DNA from: Chitinophagaceae bacterium
GTDB taxonomy: Bacteria; Bacteroidota; Bacteroidia; Chitinophagales; Chitinophagaceae
DNA length: 64,000 nucleotides
Assembly: GCA_019638615.1 (NCBI GenBank)
Contig: JAHBTL010000007.1
Span: 124,001-188,000, forward strand
Direction: 5' to 3'
Shown: positions 9,169-18,616 of the stretch, piece after piece
Layout of the letters: each line of letters opens with the position of its first letter
Position numbering within the stretch: position 1 is the stretch's first letter
Translations under genes and position numbers: made by a program
Notes under the pieces: model-generated
Seen by the model: only the letters and a program-made list of their open reading frames with translations
Databases searched by the model: none
What the model was told of the DNA's origin: nothing

Positions 9169-10746
9169 ATGCCACTATTTGATTTTCATGTACATCCTAC
9201 TTTAAAATGTATGTTTTCGGAAGCGGATGCCAAAACCAGTCCCTGGATCAATATTGACGTAACAAAAATTCACTGGCTGCTTCGCTGGTGCACTGAATTC
9301 CCGTATATATTGGGCTCGCAGGCAAACCTGCTTCAGTTGGGATCTGATGGACCGGATATCATCTGTGCCGCTATTTTTGTTCCTGAACGGGGTATGACCA
9401 ATAATAAGCTGATTCTGAAACAGGCAGAGGGCAGCTTGCAAACCTATCTTAATCCTTCACGGCTAAAAAAAATAAATGATGAAACCTTAAAACCTTACCC
9501 CGACCTGGTACAGGAAGATCTTGATGTGCTGTTGAATGCCGAACGGTTTGGTATAACAGGCAAAAAAGTAAAGATACTTTCAAAGCAAACGCCTTACGAC
9601 CCCGAAGATAAATCTTCAATATACATAATATTCAGCGTGGAAGGTTGCCACTCGCTTTCTTCAACATTGGATAAGGATCGCATATCTAAAGATGAAATCA
9701 TCCGGAATATGGATGAGATAGCAGATAAATACCCGCTTGTTTCGGTAAATGTTACACACCTGGAGCAATACCCTTTCTGCAATCATGCCTATGGCATACA
9801 GTTTATTGCCAACGAAGATTTCAGACCCACGCATAACCGTATTTCGGAGGATGGATTAGCGATCATCCGGCACTGTTATGAAAGAGGCATTATGGTAGAT
9901 ATAAAACACCTTAGCCTGGCATCCCGCAGAATGCTGACAGAGGATATCAGGAACCGGCCTGATTTTTTACCAATTAACCAGCCGTTGATTTGTACGCATG
10001 CCGGGTTTACAGGATTATCGTATAAAGATATTCCTGATTATATGATGGACTTTAATAAGCAAAGAGGAAAGGAGTATAGTTATATACTTTGGGCTAAGCC
10101 TAAAATATATAATACTATCAACGGACTGATGACTGCATTTAACCCCAGCAGCATCAATCTTTACAACGAAGATATAATGGCAATTATACGTTCCGGGGGC
10201 ATGATAGGATTAAATCTTGACAAGAGAATTTTGGGATATACCGAAGGTGACAGCCTCCCCGCAGCTATGAACGATTTTGCTTTTGAAGAAGAATATATAT
10301 CCAATGCCGAGAAGGACGTATACCTTACAAAAAGAAAAATCGGAACCAAAGTAAACGACTTTAATTGCATTACCATGCAGGAAGTGCTGGAAGGAGGGGA
10401 GGTGAACCCCGCGCTGGCTGAATATCATCTTTGTCATTTTATGTCGCACGTGTTGCATTTTATAAGGGTTGTGCAACAGGCGGGAGATTATGATGTGCGA
10501 CAGGCATTAACACAAATTTGTATCGGTTCCGATTTCGATGGATTGATCAACCCGGTGAGATGCTGTATGACTGTAACGGACATTAATAAGCTGAAAAGCG
10601 ATTTCAGGAAACGCTTTATGGCTTATGCCCGTGAAAATAAAGAGCTGGTAAAGCTTCCGGCAGATTTTAATATTGACAGTTTTACCGAACAATTATTTTT
10701 TGAGAACGGAAAGAATTTTATTTTGAAAAGATTACAGTTGCAATAA
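9169..10746 (+). CDS. Membrane dipeptidase-like metallohydrolase (peptidase M19-type)
   Basis: This 525-residue protein of the amidohydrolase fold is most like the M19 renal dipeptidase family. Metal-ligand motifs appear in order: FDFHVHP (His7, His9), the bridging Glu158 in SVEGCHS, VTHLEQ (His197), VDIKHLS (His247), CTHAGFTG (His277), and IGSDFDG near the C-terminal end of the barrel. No signal peptide is visible, so a cytoplasmic location is likely. It is longer than a typical M19 enzyme (about 350-400), with extra loops around residues 60-150 and 290-420. Substrate is unknown; dipeptides are inferred from the family. It converges exactly on the small gene at 10747, with no spacer. Confidence 0.75.
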   Translation: MPLFDFHVHPTLKCMFSEADAKTSPWINIDVTKIHWLLRWCTEFPYILGSQANLLQLGSDGPDIICAAIFVPERGMTNNKLILKQAEGSLQTYLNPSRLKKINDETLKPYPDLVQEDLDVLLNAERFGITGKKVKILSKQTPYDPEDKSSIYIIFSVEGCHSLSSTLDKDRISKDEIIRNMDEIADKYPLVSVNVTHLEQYPFCNHAYGIQFIANEDFRPTHNRISEDGLAIIRHCYERGIMVDIKHLSLASRRMLTEDIRNRPDFLPINQPLICTHAGFTGLSYKDIPDYMMDFNKQRGKEYSYILWAKPKIYNTINGLMTAFNPSSINLYNEDIMAIIRSGGMIGLNLDKRILGYTEGDSLPAAMNDFAFEEEYISNAEKDVYLTKRKIGTKVNDFNCITMQEVLEGGEVNPALAEYHLCHFMSHVLHFIRVVQQAGDYDVRQALTQICIGSDFDGLINPVRCCMTVTDINKLKSDFRKRFMAYARENKELVKLPADFNIDSFTEQLFFENGKNFILKRLQLQ

Positions 10747-11079
10747 TTATGCATTTAACAGCGATTGTATAAAGAGAGAAGATGTAAGCTCAGTTACTTC
10801 CATTGAGAAAAAATAATCAGCGCCCAGCATGATATTCTTTGAATCCTGCTGTACCGGGCGGAGCTTTTTAATGATATCCCGTTCTATTTCAATTTCCCAG
10901 TGCTGGGTACTGTTTACAAAATAGTATCGCGCTTTTTCAGTAAGCACAATTTTACCGGCATATATTCTTATATCACCTGCCGGGCCAATATTGGAAATTA
11001 CCAACGCTATTTTTTTTCTGCATATGGATTGAAATTCATACATAGGCCTGGTTTTGGCTGCACTAATAAAATACCTCAC
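10747..11079 (-). CDS. Small protein of unknown function coupled to the FtsX-type permease
   Basis: I do not recognise this 110-residue protein. It is predicted soluble with mixed beta strands and short helices. The GTG start overlaps the permease stop as GTGA. An ATG start at 11043 would give about 98 residues and begin MYEFQSICRKK. The coupling and coding-like composition favour a real gene. The stop abuts the stop of the M19-type gene on the other strand. No cysteine or catalytic motif stands out. Confidence 0.5.
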   Translation of the reverse strand: MRYFISAAKTRPMYEFQSICRKKIALVISNIGPAGDIRIYAGKIVLTEKARYYFVNSTQHWEIEIERDIIKKLRPVQQDSKNIMLGADYFFSMEVTELTSSLFIQSLLNA

Positions 11080-13454
11080 TCTGTACGGAGCGACTTTACA
11101 GGATTCGAAATGGCCGCTTTAACAGCCTGGTAGCTCACTGTTAATAAGGCTACTGCTACCGTTAAAATACAGGACAAAGCAAATACCCACCATTGAATAG
11201 CGACCCGGTACTCAAAATTCTGTAGCCAGTGATGCATGCCCCAATAAGACATTGGCGCGGCAATAAGAAAGGAAATCATTACAAGCTTTACAAAGTCTTT
11301 AGATAACAAGGCAGTTATACCGGTTACCGAAGCGCCTAATACCTTACGCACACCTATTTCCTTTATACGGCTCTCAGCCATTGAAGTGGCCAGGCCAAAT
11401 AGCCCCAGGCATGAAATAAAAATGGTTAACCCTGCAAATAAAGCAGCCAAAGTTCCCTGTGTTTGTACGTTTTCAAATTTCTGCGCATAAGCCTCATCTA
11501 CAAACTTTATTTCAAATGGATAATCAGGATTATACTTTTTGAAAATAGCTTCTGTCTTCTTAAGATTCCCCGCCAGAGCATTTTCTCCATTAAATTTTAT
11601 CTGCACCACGTTAAAGGTCATAAACTGGCTTTTGGCGCCGCAGATCAGTATTGGTCTTGTAGGTTGATAAGGGCTCGTAAGAATAAAATCTTTTATTACA
11701 CCTATAATATGCCAGTCTATTCCAAGGTCTCCAACAACTTTGCCGATAGGATTTTTGAACTTCATTATTTTCAGAGCTGATTCATTTATAATCAAGCCTG
11801 TTGAATCCGTGGGGAATTTTTTCAGATCGAAGTCCCGTCCCTCAATAAAATGCAACCCCGCCGTTGTACCTAAACCTTCATCGGCCAGGTAACGGTCGAA
11901 AGAGATATTATTATTAGGATCCTTTCCATCCCAGGTTTGCCCCCATCCATTGCTCCATCTTTCAGTAAGAGGTGAGTTGGTTTTGGTAATTGACAAGGCA
12001 ATACCGGATGACAGCAATTCATTCTTGATTAAAGGATAACTACGCGAAATATCACCTGTCATGAAATGGTATACAAGATTATTTTTATTATAACCTGCAT
12101 CGCGGGACTGTGCATAGTCAAGCTGTTGTTTTACTATAATGGTGCAGATGATAAGCAGGGTTGCAAATGTATATTGAAACACAACCAGCACCTTGCGCGG
12201 CGTAATCAATGCATTTACTTTTTTAAATGTTCCCTTCAACACTTTAACCGGCCGGAATGAAGAAAGGAAAAAAGCAGGGTAGCTCCCGGCTAATAAACCT
12301 GTAAACAGTACAAAGCCGGTAAATGTGATCCAGGTATAAATGTTTCCAAAGTTTATTCCCAAATTTTTACCAATAAGCTGGTTGTAAGCAGGCAGGCTTA
12401 GCTGAACCAATAGAATAGCCAGTATTCCGGCAAGAAAAGCAAACAGCACAGATTCTCCTATAAACTGGCCAATAAGCGAAGTTTTATGAGCGCCTACCAC
12501 TTTTCGGATACCCACTTCTTTTGCACGCTTTTCACTGCGGGCAGTACTTAAGTTCATAAAATTGATGCAGGCAATCAATAGTATAAAGCCCGCTGTAATA
12601 CCGAACAGTGTAATGAACAGGCTCAATCCCCTGCCATCTTCCACTCCATTGGTAAAACTGGAATACAAATGCCAGCGTTCAAGAGGGTATAGAAAAAACT
12701 CCCAATTCATTGTTTTAGCTTCTTCGCTATATTGCTGTTTCAGTGTTTTTATTTTAGCAGCAACTGAAGTATAATTTGCATTGTCTTTTAGCAGTACATA
12801 AGTAGGTGTACTGTTATCGCTCCAACCCAGATCCTGTCCTGCGCCATACTTTATATATGACCTGGGAAGCAGGTATTCAAAATTAAACCTTGTATTGGGC
12901 GGAGGGTCTTGCACAACACCCGTTACAGTAAAGTTTTCCTTATTGTCAATCCTGATAATTTTCCCCATAGCATCATCATCGCCAAAAAGGCTTCGGGCAG
13001 TGCTTTGTGTGAGTACTACCGAATGCTGGTCATTCAATGCAGTAACGGGGTTGCCTTTCAGCATAGGGAAGCTGAACACCTGAAGAAAGCCGGTATCCAC
13101 GATACTGCCTGATTTTACTAATTTTTTATCTCCTGTGGAAAGCAGTACGTTATTAATCTCATTTACCCTCACAGCCCGTTCAATTTCGGGCAGTTCTTTT
13201 TCCAGCACACGGGCAAGCGGCCCGGATACACCATTCCCCGTACTTATTTTTCCATCGAAGGATACCTTATTCCATACTTCATAAATTCTGCTTTTATTAG
13301 TATGGAATTTATCGAAGGATATTTCATTGTGAATCCATAACAAAATAAGTATTGCAGCCGCCATTCCTGTTGCAAGACCTGTGATGTTGATGGTTGAGAA
13401 CCCTTTATTCCTGACAATATTCCGATAGGCAACTTTGAAGAAATTTTTAATCAT
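11076..13454 (-). CDS. FtsX/MacB-type ABC transporter permease
   Basis: This 792-residue double-FtsX permease belongs to the type abundant in Bacteroidota. It has an N-terminal membrane segment (about 20-42), a MacB-type periplasmic domain (about 50-240), and a first FtsX block of three helices (about 285-410, including RAKEVGIRKVVGAHK). A second periplasmic domain (about 440-660) and a second FtsX block (about 675-790, including RIKEIGVRKVLGASV) follow. These proteins act with a separate ATPase in mechanotransmission or export of lipoproteins or peptides. The ATPase gene is not adjacent, which is common for this subfamily. A 240-bp gap upstream separates it from purB. Confidence 0.9.
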   Translation of the reverse strand: MIKNFFKVAYRNIVRNKGFSTINITGLATGMAAAILILLWIHNEISFDKFHTNKSRIYEVWNKVSFDGKISTGNGVSGPLARVLEKELPEIERAVRVNEINNVLLSTGDKKLVKSGSIVDTGFLQVFSFPMLKGNPVTALNDQHSVVLTQSTARSLFGDDDAMGKIIRIDNKENFTVTGVVQDPPPNTRFNFEYLLPRSYIKYGAGQDLGWSDNSTPTYVLLKDNANYTSVAAKIKTLKQQYSEEAKTMNWEFFLYPLERWHLYSSFTNGVEDGRGLSLFITLFGITAGFILLIACINFMNLSTARSEKRAKEVGIRKVVGAHKTSLIGQFIGESVLFAFLAGILAILLVQLSLPAYNQLIGKNLGINFGNIYTWITFTGFVLFTGLLAGSYPAFFLSSFRPVKVLKGTFKKVNALITPRKVLVVFQYTFATLLIICTIIVKQQLDYAQSRDAGYNKNNLVYHFMTGDISRSYPLIKNELLSSGIALSITKTNSPLTERWSNGWGQTWDGKDPNNNISFDRYLADEGLGTTAGLHFIEGRDFDLKKFPTDSTGLIINESALKIMKFKNPIGKVVGDLGIDWHIIGVIKDFILTSPYQPTRPILICGAKSQFMTFNVVQIKFNGENALAGNLKKTEAIFKKYNPDYPFEIKFVDEAYAQKFENVQTQGTLAALFAGLTIFISCLGLFGLATSMAESRIKEIGVRKVLGASVTGITALLSKDFVKLVMISFLIAAPMSYWGMHHWLQNFEYRVAIQWWVFALSCILTVAVALLTVSYQAVKAAISNPVKSLRTE

Positions 13455-13694
13455 TCCCGGATCATTTTAAATGCATGATAGAAAAATTATAAAAACAGTA
13501 TATGCCAGAAAAATGCCATCTTTTTAAATAGTGGTTCTCAGTGTATTAGATGCCCGCTGTCTAGATATATGTACGTTTTTGCAACAAAAAGTGTTCGCTT
13601 TTGATACAGCTTTGACAGATGACAAATTGAAATATCCCTTTTGAGTAGGGCGGGCTTGAAATGATGATAGCGGTATAACAACCGGTTGCAAAAA

Positions 13695-15041
13695 TCAATA
13701 CTTATTATTAACCCCGGTATAATTATGCGGTGTAATGGCTTTCAGCTCTTTTTTCAACGCCTGGGAAATTTTAAGTGAATTGATAAACGCATGCATGCTT
13801 TTTTGTGTAATCCCCTCCGCGCCCCTTGTCAGATCCTTCAGCGCTTCATAAGGATTGGGATAGTTTTCCCTTCTTAAAATGGTTTGTATGGCTTCGGCTA
13901 CTACCGCCCAGTTGTCCTCCAGGTCCTGAACGATCTGCTTTTTGTTAAGCAAAAGTTTGCCTGTGCCTTTGTCGATCGATTTAAGCGCCAGGATGGTGTG
14001 TGCGAACGGAACGCCCACATTTCTCAGCACGGTAGAATCAGTCAGGTCGCGCTGCAGGCGGGAAACCGGTAGTTTACCTGCCAGGTGTTCCAGCAATGCG
14101 TTGGCTATTCCTAAATTTCCCTCCGCATTCTCAAAATCAATGGGATTTACCTTGTGTGGCATGGCTGAAGAACCTACTTCTCCTTTCTTTACTTTTTGTT
14201 TAAAGTACTCCATTGAAATATAGGTCCATATATCCCGGCAAAAATCAATCAGTATGCTGTTGATCCGCTTCATACCATCAAAATGCGCTGCAAGGTTATC
14301 ATAATGTTCTATCTGCGTGGTGAACTGCTGCCGTTGCAAACCCAGTGAATTGTTGCAGAATTCATTGGCAAATTTTATCCAGTCGGTTTTTGGATAAGCA
14401 ACGTGATGCGCGTTAAAGTTGCCGGTTGCACCTCCGAATTTGCAGGAATAAGGAACCGATTGCAGCAATGTCAACTGCTGCTCCAGGCGCTCGGCAAATA
14501 CCATTATTTCCTTACCCAAACGGGTAGGCGAAGCCGGTTGCCCGTGCGTACGCGCCAGCAGGGGGATGTCTTTCCATTCCGCGGCCAGCTTTTTTAATTG
14601 TAATATAAGCGTTGCAATGGCAGGATAATATTCATGCTCAAGCGATTCTTTCCAAAGTAAGGGAACAGCGGTATTGTTAACATCCTGCGAGGTTAAGCCA
14701 AAGTGAACCCATTCTTTCAAATGTCCCAGCTTCAATGCATCAAGCTCTCTTTTAATAAAATATTCAACCGCTTTTACATCGTGGTTGGTGATTTTTTCAA
14801 TGCTTTTGATATCCTGCGCCTTATCGGTGGTAAATTGCTCATAGATATCCTGTAATGGCTTTATAAAGGCAGGTTTCAGGCTGAATAATTTTTTTTCTCC
14901 CAGGGCTATAAAATATTTGATTTCAACCAATATCCTGTAACGGATCAAAGCATATTCTGAAAAGTACTGATCCAGGTGCTGAAGCTGGTTCCTGTATCTG
15001 CCGTCTATCGGGGAAATGGCTGTAAGCGCTGATAAATCCAT
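13695..15041 (-). CDS. purB: Adenylosuccinate lyase
   Basis: This cytoplasmic fumarase/aspartase-superfamily lyase is used twice in purine synthesis, to split SAICAR and adenylosuccinate and release fumarate. At 448 residues it has the normal length. The family signature GSSAMPHKVNPIDFENAEGN is present at about residue 280, with the catalytic Ser in the flexible loop. The HGQPASPTRLGKE segment carries another active-site His. It starts with MDLSALTAISPIDGRYR, typical of the long bacterial PurB subfamily. It stands alone, divergent from mqnA across 139 bp. Confidence 0.95.
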   Translation of the reverse strand: MDLSALTAISPIDGRYRNQLQHLDQYFSEYALIRYRILVEIKYFIALGEKKLFSLKPAFIKPLQDIYEQFTTDKAQDIKSIEKITNHDVKAVEYFIKRELDALKLGHLKEWVHFGLTSQDVNNTAVPLLWKESLEHEYYPAIATLILQLKKLAAEWKDIPLLARTHGQPASPTRLGKEIMVFAERLEQQLTLLQSVPYSCKFGGATGNFNAHHVAYPKTDWIKFANEFCNNSLGLQRQQFTTQIEHYDNLAAHFDGMKRINSILIDFCRDIWTYISMEYFKQKVKKGEVGSSAMPHKVNPIDFENAEGNLGIANALLEHLAGKLPVSRLQRDLTDSTVLRNVGVPFAHTILALKSIDKGTGKLLLNKKQIVQDLEDNWAVVAEAIQTILRRENYPNPYEALKDLTRGAEGITQKSMHAFINSLKISQALKKELKAITPHNYTGVNNKY

Positions 15042-15180
15042 AAACTCTTTTCTTTCTGTTGAACTGTTAAAAAAGGGGATTATACCCTACATTTGCGGGC
15101 AAACCTACATGAAAAAGTTGAGAATTTTTCTGTAGCAGAATGCCTGGTCCTGGAATCAAAGCTGGTCTAAACGGGAAGAG

Positions 15181-15945
15181 ATGCGAAACAAAATCAAGGT
15201 TGGTATTATTAACTACCTGAACGTAAAGCCCTTTTTATACGGCATACAAAGATCGCCGGTTTTGCAGCAGATAGAGATGGTTGAAACCTATCCTTCGAAG
15301 CTGGCGGAAATGTTGCTGAACGATGAGGTGGATGTTGGGATTGTGCCGGTAGCCGTTATTCCCGAATTGAAGGAATCCTACATCATTTCGGATTACTGTA
15401 TCGGTTGCGATGGTCCCGTAGCTTCTGTTTGCCTGTTCAGCGAAGTGCCTGTGCACCGGGTTGAACGGGTTTTGCTAGATTATCAATCCCGTACTTCTGT
15501 AGTACTGGCACAAATTTTATTAAAGAATTACTGGGGAATACAGCCTGTGTTCGAGGATACTCAGGGTGAATCGTTCAGGCATCTTATTCATGGTACCACA
15601 GGCGGACTTGTAATTGGAGATCGTGCTTTTGAACAGAGGAAGCAGTCTACTTATATTTACGACCTGGGGGAAGCCTGGAAAGCGTATACCGGTTTAAATT
15701 TTGTATTTGCTGCCTGGGTAGCCAATAAAAAATTACCCCGAAGCTTTCTGGAAGCATTTAACAGGGCAAACGCGTTGGGAGTGCGGCACATTGATGAAGT
15801 GGTAAAGGATACAGCCTATCCTTTGTTTGATCTGAACGCGTATTACAGGTACAATATTAATTATGTGCTGGATGAAAAAAAGCAGGCCGGTCTGGAAGAG
15901 TTCCTGTTCCAGTTGAAACGGCTGCATACCCAGCCAGTATATTAA
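15181..15945 (+). CDS. mqnA: Chorismate dehydratase (menaquinone synthesis, futalosine pathway)
   Basis: This 254-residue MqnA-type protein has a periplasmic-binding-protein-like fold and dehydrates chorismate to 3-enolpyruvylbenzoate, the first step of futalosine menaquinone synthesis. It opens with KVGIINYLNVKPFLYGI, followed by the NDEVDVGIVPVAVIPEL and TSVVLAQILLKNYWGIQP segments. A purine-rich GGAAGAG lies just before the ATG, which is stronger than usual for this phylum. The other mqn genes are not in the window. Identity rests on overall family resemblance; MqnD is related but differs in its opening motif. Confidence 0.88.
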   Translation: MRNKIKVGIINYLNVKPFLYGIQRSPVLQQIEMVETYPSKLAEMLLNDEVDVGIVPVAVIPELKESYIISDYCIGCDGPVASVCLFSEVPVHRVERVLLDYQSRTSVVLAQILLKNYWGIQPVFEDTQGESFRHLIHGTTGGLVIGDRAFEQRKQSTYIYDLGEAWKAYTGLNFVFAAWVANKKLPRSFLEAFNRANALGVRHIDEVVKDTAYPLFDLNAYYRYNINYVLDEKKQAGLEEFLFQLKRLHTQPVY

Positions 15946-15980
15946 ACAATTTCAAATCTCAAATTTCAAATCTATAGTCA

Positions 15981-16736
15981 ATGGAATGGCTTACTAGTCC
16001 CGAAGCATGGATATCGCTCCTCACGCTTACTGTTCTGGAAATAGTGCTGGGTATAGACAACATTGTATTTATATCCATTATTTCGGGCAAGCTGCCCGCT
16101 GGCAAGCAAAGAAAAGCACGCAGGCTGGGACTGATGCTTGCTATGATCACACGCGTGCTGCTGTTATTATCCATCAGTTGGATCATGACGCTTACCGCAC
16201 CCATTTTCAATATAGCTTCTGCCATAGGGATCCATGAGGGAGAGTGGTTTGAAAAGCTGAAAATCTCCGGACGGGATATTATTTTAATAGTAGGAGGGCT
16301 TTTCCTGATCTATAAGAGCACTACAGAAATCCATGAAAAGCTGGAAGGACACCATGAAAGTACGGATAAAGCTCCCCGCATTGTTTCGTTCGGCAGGGTA
16401 ATTTTGGAAATAATATTGCTGGATGTGGTTTTCTCGCTGGATTCCGTGATTACCGCGGTGGGCATGGCCGACCACATTGAAGTAATGATCGCGGCGGTTA
16501 TTATAGCGGTGCTGATCATGCTGGTTTCCGCGGAGAGCATCAGCCGTTTTGTAAATGATCACCCAACGGTAAAAATGCTCGCATTGTCTTTCCTGCTGCT
16601 GATTGGTATATCATTGATAGCCGAAGGGCTCGACCAGCATATACCGAAAGGATATATTTATTTCGCGATGGCGTTCTCGGTTTTCGTTGAAATGCTGAAC
16701 CTGAGGGTGGCTAAAAAGAATAAGGCTAAAATATAA
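15981..16736 (+). CDS. TerC-family integral membrane protein
   Basis: This 251-residue polytopic membrane protein has about seven helices. Two TerC hallmarks are visible: EIVLGIDNIVFISIISGKLP near residues 18-37 and LLDVVFSLDSVITAVGM near 130-146, each with acidic residues inside a membrane helix. TerC/Alx-type proteins take part in metal (manganese, calcium) efflux, co-translational metal loading or tellurite resistance. It lies 35 bp after mqnA and is probably co-transcribed. Two copies of ATTTCAAATCT sit in that spacer, 14 bp apart. Confidence 0.85.
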   Translation: MEWLTSPEAWISLLTLTVLEIVLGIDNIVFISIISGKLPAGKQRKARRLGLMLAMITRVLLLLSISWIMTLTAPIFNIASAIGIHEGEWFEKLKISGRDIILIVGGLFLIYKSTTEIHEKLEGHHESTDKAPRIVSFGRVILEIILLDVVFSLDSVITAVGMADHIEVMIAAVIIAVLIMLVSAESISRFVNDHPTVKMLALSFLLLIGISLIAEGLDQHIPKGYIYFAMAFSVFVEMLNLRVAKKNKAKI

Positions 16737-16737
16737 T

Positions 16738-16768
16738 TTTGCATTTAAGGGCATTGCTGTTACCTTTG
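16738..16768 (+). promoter_or_regulatory. Bacteroidota-type promoter of rpmE2
   Basis: TTTG at 16738-16741 and TACCTTTG at 16761-16768 are separated by 19 bp. This matches the Bacteroidota primary-sigma consensus of a TTTG -33 box and a TAnnTTTG -7 box. It begins 2 bp after the terC stop and lies about 50 bp before the rpmE2 ATG. Confidence 0.7.
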
Positions 16769-16821
16769 CACCTCTTTAATAACGTACGGCAAAATCCGTG
16801 CACCATAAAACATTGATTATC

Positions 16822-17070
16822 ATGAGACAAGATATCCATCCCAAGGCATACCGGTTTGTAGTTTTCAAAGATATGAGCAATGGGCATACCTTCTTAACCC
16901 GTTCCACTGCGGCTTCCAAGGAAACTATTAAATGGGAAGACGGCAATGAATACCCTTTGATCAAGCTAGAAATTTCAAATACTTCGCATCCTTTCTTTAC
17001 CGGGCAAAAAATGCTCGTAGATACGGCAGGACGTATTGATAAGTTCAACAAGAAATACGCCAAGAAGTAA
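16822..17070 (+). CDS. rpmE2: Ribosomal protein L31, type B
   Basis: This 82-residue 50S subunit protein belongs to the zinc-free (type B) L31 class. It begins [20 protein letters not shown] and ends with a basic tail. No CxxC pair is present, which distinguishes it from zinc-binding type A. The ATG at 16822 is chosen because the family starts at MRQDIHP; an in-frame upstream start would add eight unrelated residues. It has its own promoter and a strong terminator, so it forms a one-gene unit. Confidence 0.95.
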   Translation: MRQDIHPKAYRFVVFKDMSNGHTFLTRSTAASKETIKWEDGNEYPLIKLEISNTSHPFFTGQKMLVDTAGRIDKFNKKYAKK

Positions 17071-17100
17071 GATTACGTTTACTGTAAATATTTATATTTA

Positions 17101-17137
17101 AAAATCCCCCCGCTTTCAACCGGGGGGATTTTTTTGC
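17101..17137. terminator. Bidirectional terminator between rpmE2 and the DUF2911 gene
   Basis: AATCCCCCCG at 17102-17111 pairs with CGGGGGGATT at 17121-17130. Seven T follow on the plus strand and an A-run precedes on the other side. The element serves both convergent genes. Confidence 0.9.
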
Positions 17138-17160
17138 CCATACCTTGCAAAAGAAAACAT

Positions 17161-17682
17161 TTATTTCACGGTAAAATCTACCTGGTTATCTCCCCACAAT
17201 AAGCTAACCTTGCCATCGGGATTGGCGGTAATGGTAAGCTTTTCCGAAAAGGCCGGAGCTTTGGTAACAGGAGCTTTCACCCTTAGTGCATCATCGGCTT
17301 CTTTGTATTTGAACGCGCCCCATTGCTTCCAGGTTTTATTGAAAATGATCGTCCATTCATTATCGCCTGACAATGTAAAGAATCCATATTTGCCGGCGGG
17401 CAATGTTTGTCCCTCAATAGTTACATCCTTATCGGTTTCAAAAACCGATGCTTCATTGGCTCCCGTGCGCCAAACCTCTCCTGGCTTAGGTTCCAGGTCT
17501 TTTCCAATCGTTCTGCCTTTAACGGAAGGTTGTCCATAATTAATTGTAATAGTAGCGCCACTGGCTATGGTTGCTGTTGTGGAAGCAGGCGGACTGGCTA
17601 CTGGTTTTTGGTCCTGGCTCATCACTGCGTTTGCGGTGAGCAACAATCCTGCAACAACCGGAAATAATAAGGCTCTTTTCAT
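17161..17682 (-). CDS. DUF2911 family secreted protein
   Basis: This 173-residue protein has a clear signal peptide (MKRALLFPVVAGLLLTANAVMSQ). The DUF2911 body carries the family's GQPSVKGRTIGKDLEPKPGEVWRTG region, the ETDKDVTIEGQTLPAGKYGFF segment and the WTIIFNKTWKQWG segment. The domain is beta-rich, probably periplasmic, and of unknown function. It is common in Bacteroidota. It is a single gene ending at the shared terminator with rpmE2. Confidence 0.85.
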   Translation of the reverse strand: MKRALLFPVVAGLLLTANAVMSQDQKPVASPPASTTATIASGATITINYGQPSVKGRTIGKDLEPKPGEVWRTGANEASVFETDKDVTIEGQTLPAGKYGFFTLSGDNEWTIIFNKTWKQWGAFKYKEADDALRVKAPVTKAPAFSEKLTITANPDGKVSLLWGDNQVDFTVK

Positions 17683-17740
17683 AATTGTAGTTTTTAAAAC
17701 AGCTTTAAATCAATATTCATGCCATGGGATCCGGCATACA

Positions 17741-18472
17741 TTATTCATCCTTGAGCTGCCTTTTATACAATTGCACGGTGTTTTCCAATCCCAGGTACAA
17801 TGCATCTGATATCAATGCATGTCCAATTGATACTTCGTCCAGCCAGGGGATATGTTGTTTAAACCATCCCAGGTTTTGCAGATCCAGGTCATGGCCCGCA
17901 TTCAGTCCAAGTCCCAGCTCTTTTGCTTTACGGGCCGCTGTTATATAGGGTGCTACCGCTTTATTCTTATCAACCAAAAAATGTTTTGCATATCCTTCGG
18001 TATACAGCTCAATCCTGTCTGTTCCGGTAGCTGCCGCGCCTTCCACCATTTCTACTGCCGGGTCTACAAAAATCGACACTCTTATCCCGGCATCCCGGAA
18101 AAGGCGGATCATTCCTGTTAAATAATCTTTATGTTTGATGGTGTCCCAGCCATGATCGCTGGTGATCTGGCCCAGTTCATCGGGCACCAGCGTTACCTGG
18201 TGCGGTTTTGTTTCAAGCACCAGGTCAACAAATTTCTGTTCCCTGCAATTGCCTTCTATATTGAATTCGGTGGTAATTGCTTTTTTAATGGAGCGTACAT
18301 CGCTGTAACGGATATGACGTTCATCCGGGCGGGGGTGGACGGTAATGCCATCGGCACCAAACCTTTCAATGTCCAGTGCCACTTTTAATACATCCGGGTT
18401 GTTTCCGCCACGGCTGTTACGGAGCGTGGCTATTTTGTTTATGTTTACGGAAAGTTTAGTTGAGTAATGCAT
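17741..18472 (-). CDS. pdxJ: Pyridoxine 5'-phosphate synthase
   Basis: This TIM-barrel enzyme condenses 1-deoxyxylulose-5-phosphate with aminoacetone-3-phosphate to make pyridoxine 5'-phosphate (DXP-dependent vitamin B6 route). It has 243 residues, the expected length. Signature segments are [33 protein letters not shown] (substrate-binding His and Arg), a barrel Glu in FNIEGN, and [10 protein letters not shown] near the C-terminus. The neighbouring dxs or pdxA genes are not seen. Upstream is an AT-rich 144-bp divergent region shared with the DUF5690 gene. Confidence 0.95.
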   Translation of the reverse strand: MHYSTKLSVNINKIATLRNSRGGNNPDVLKVALDIERFGADGITVHPRPDERHIRYSDVRSIKKAITTEFNIEGNCREQKFVDLVLETKPHQVTLVPDELGQITSDHGWDTIKHKDYLTGMIRLFRDAGIRVSIFVDPAVEMVEGAAATGTDRIELYTEGYAKHFLVDKNKAVAPYITAARKAKELGLGLNAGHDLDLQNLGWFKQHIPWLDEVSIGHALISDALYLGLENTVQLYKRQLKDE

Positions 18473-18616
18473 GCCGCAAAATTACAGTGTTATCATTACC
18501 TCAAATTTTAATTGTACGAGCTTTATTGGTATATTTTTTATATATTTACAAATACTAAACAAAGTTTAATAAATATATATTAAGCCGGCCGCCGTTTTGA
18601 TCATTAAAACCTGCGT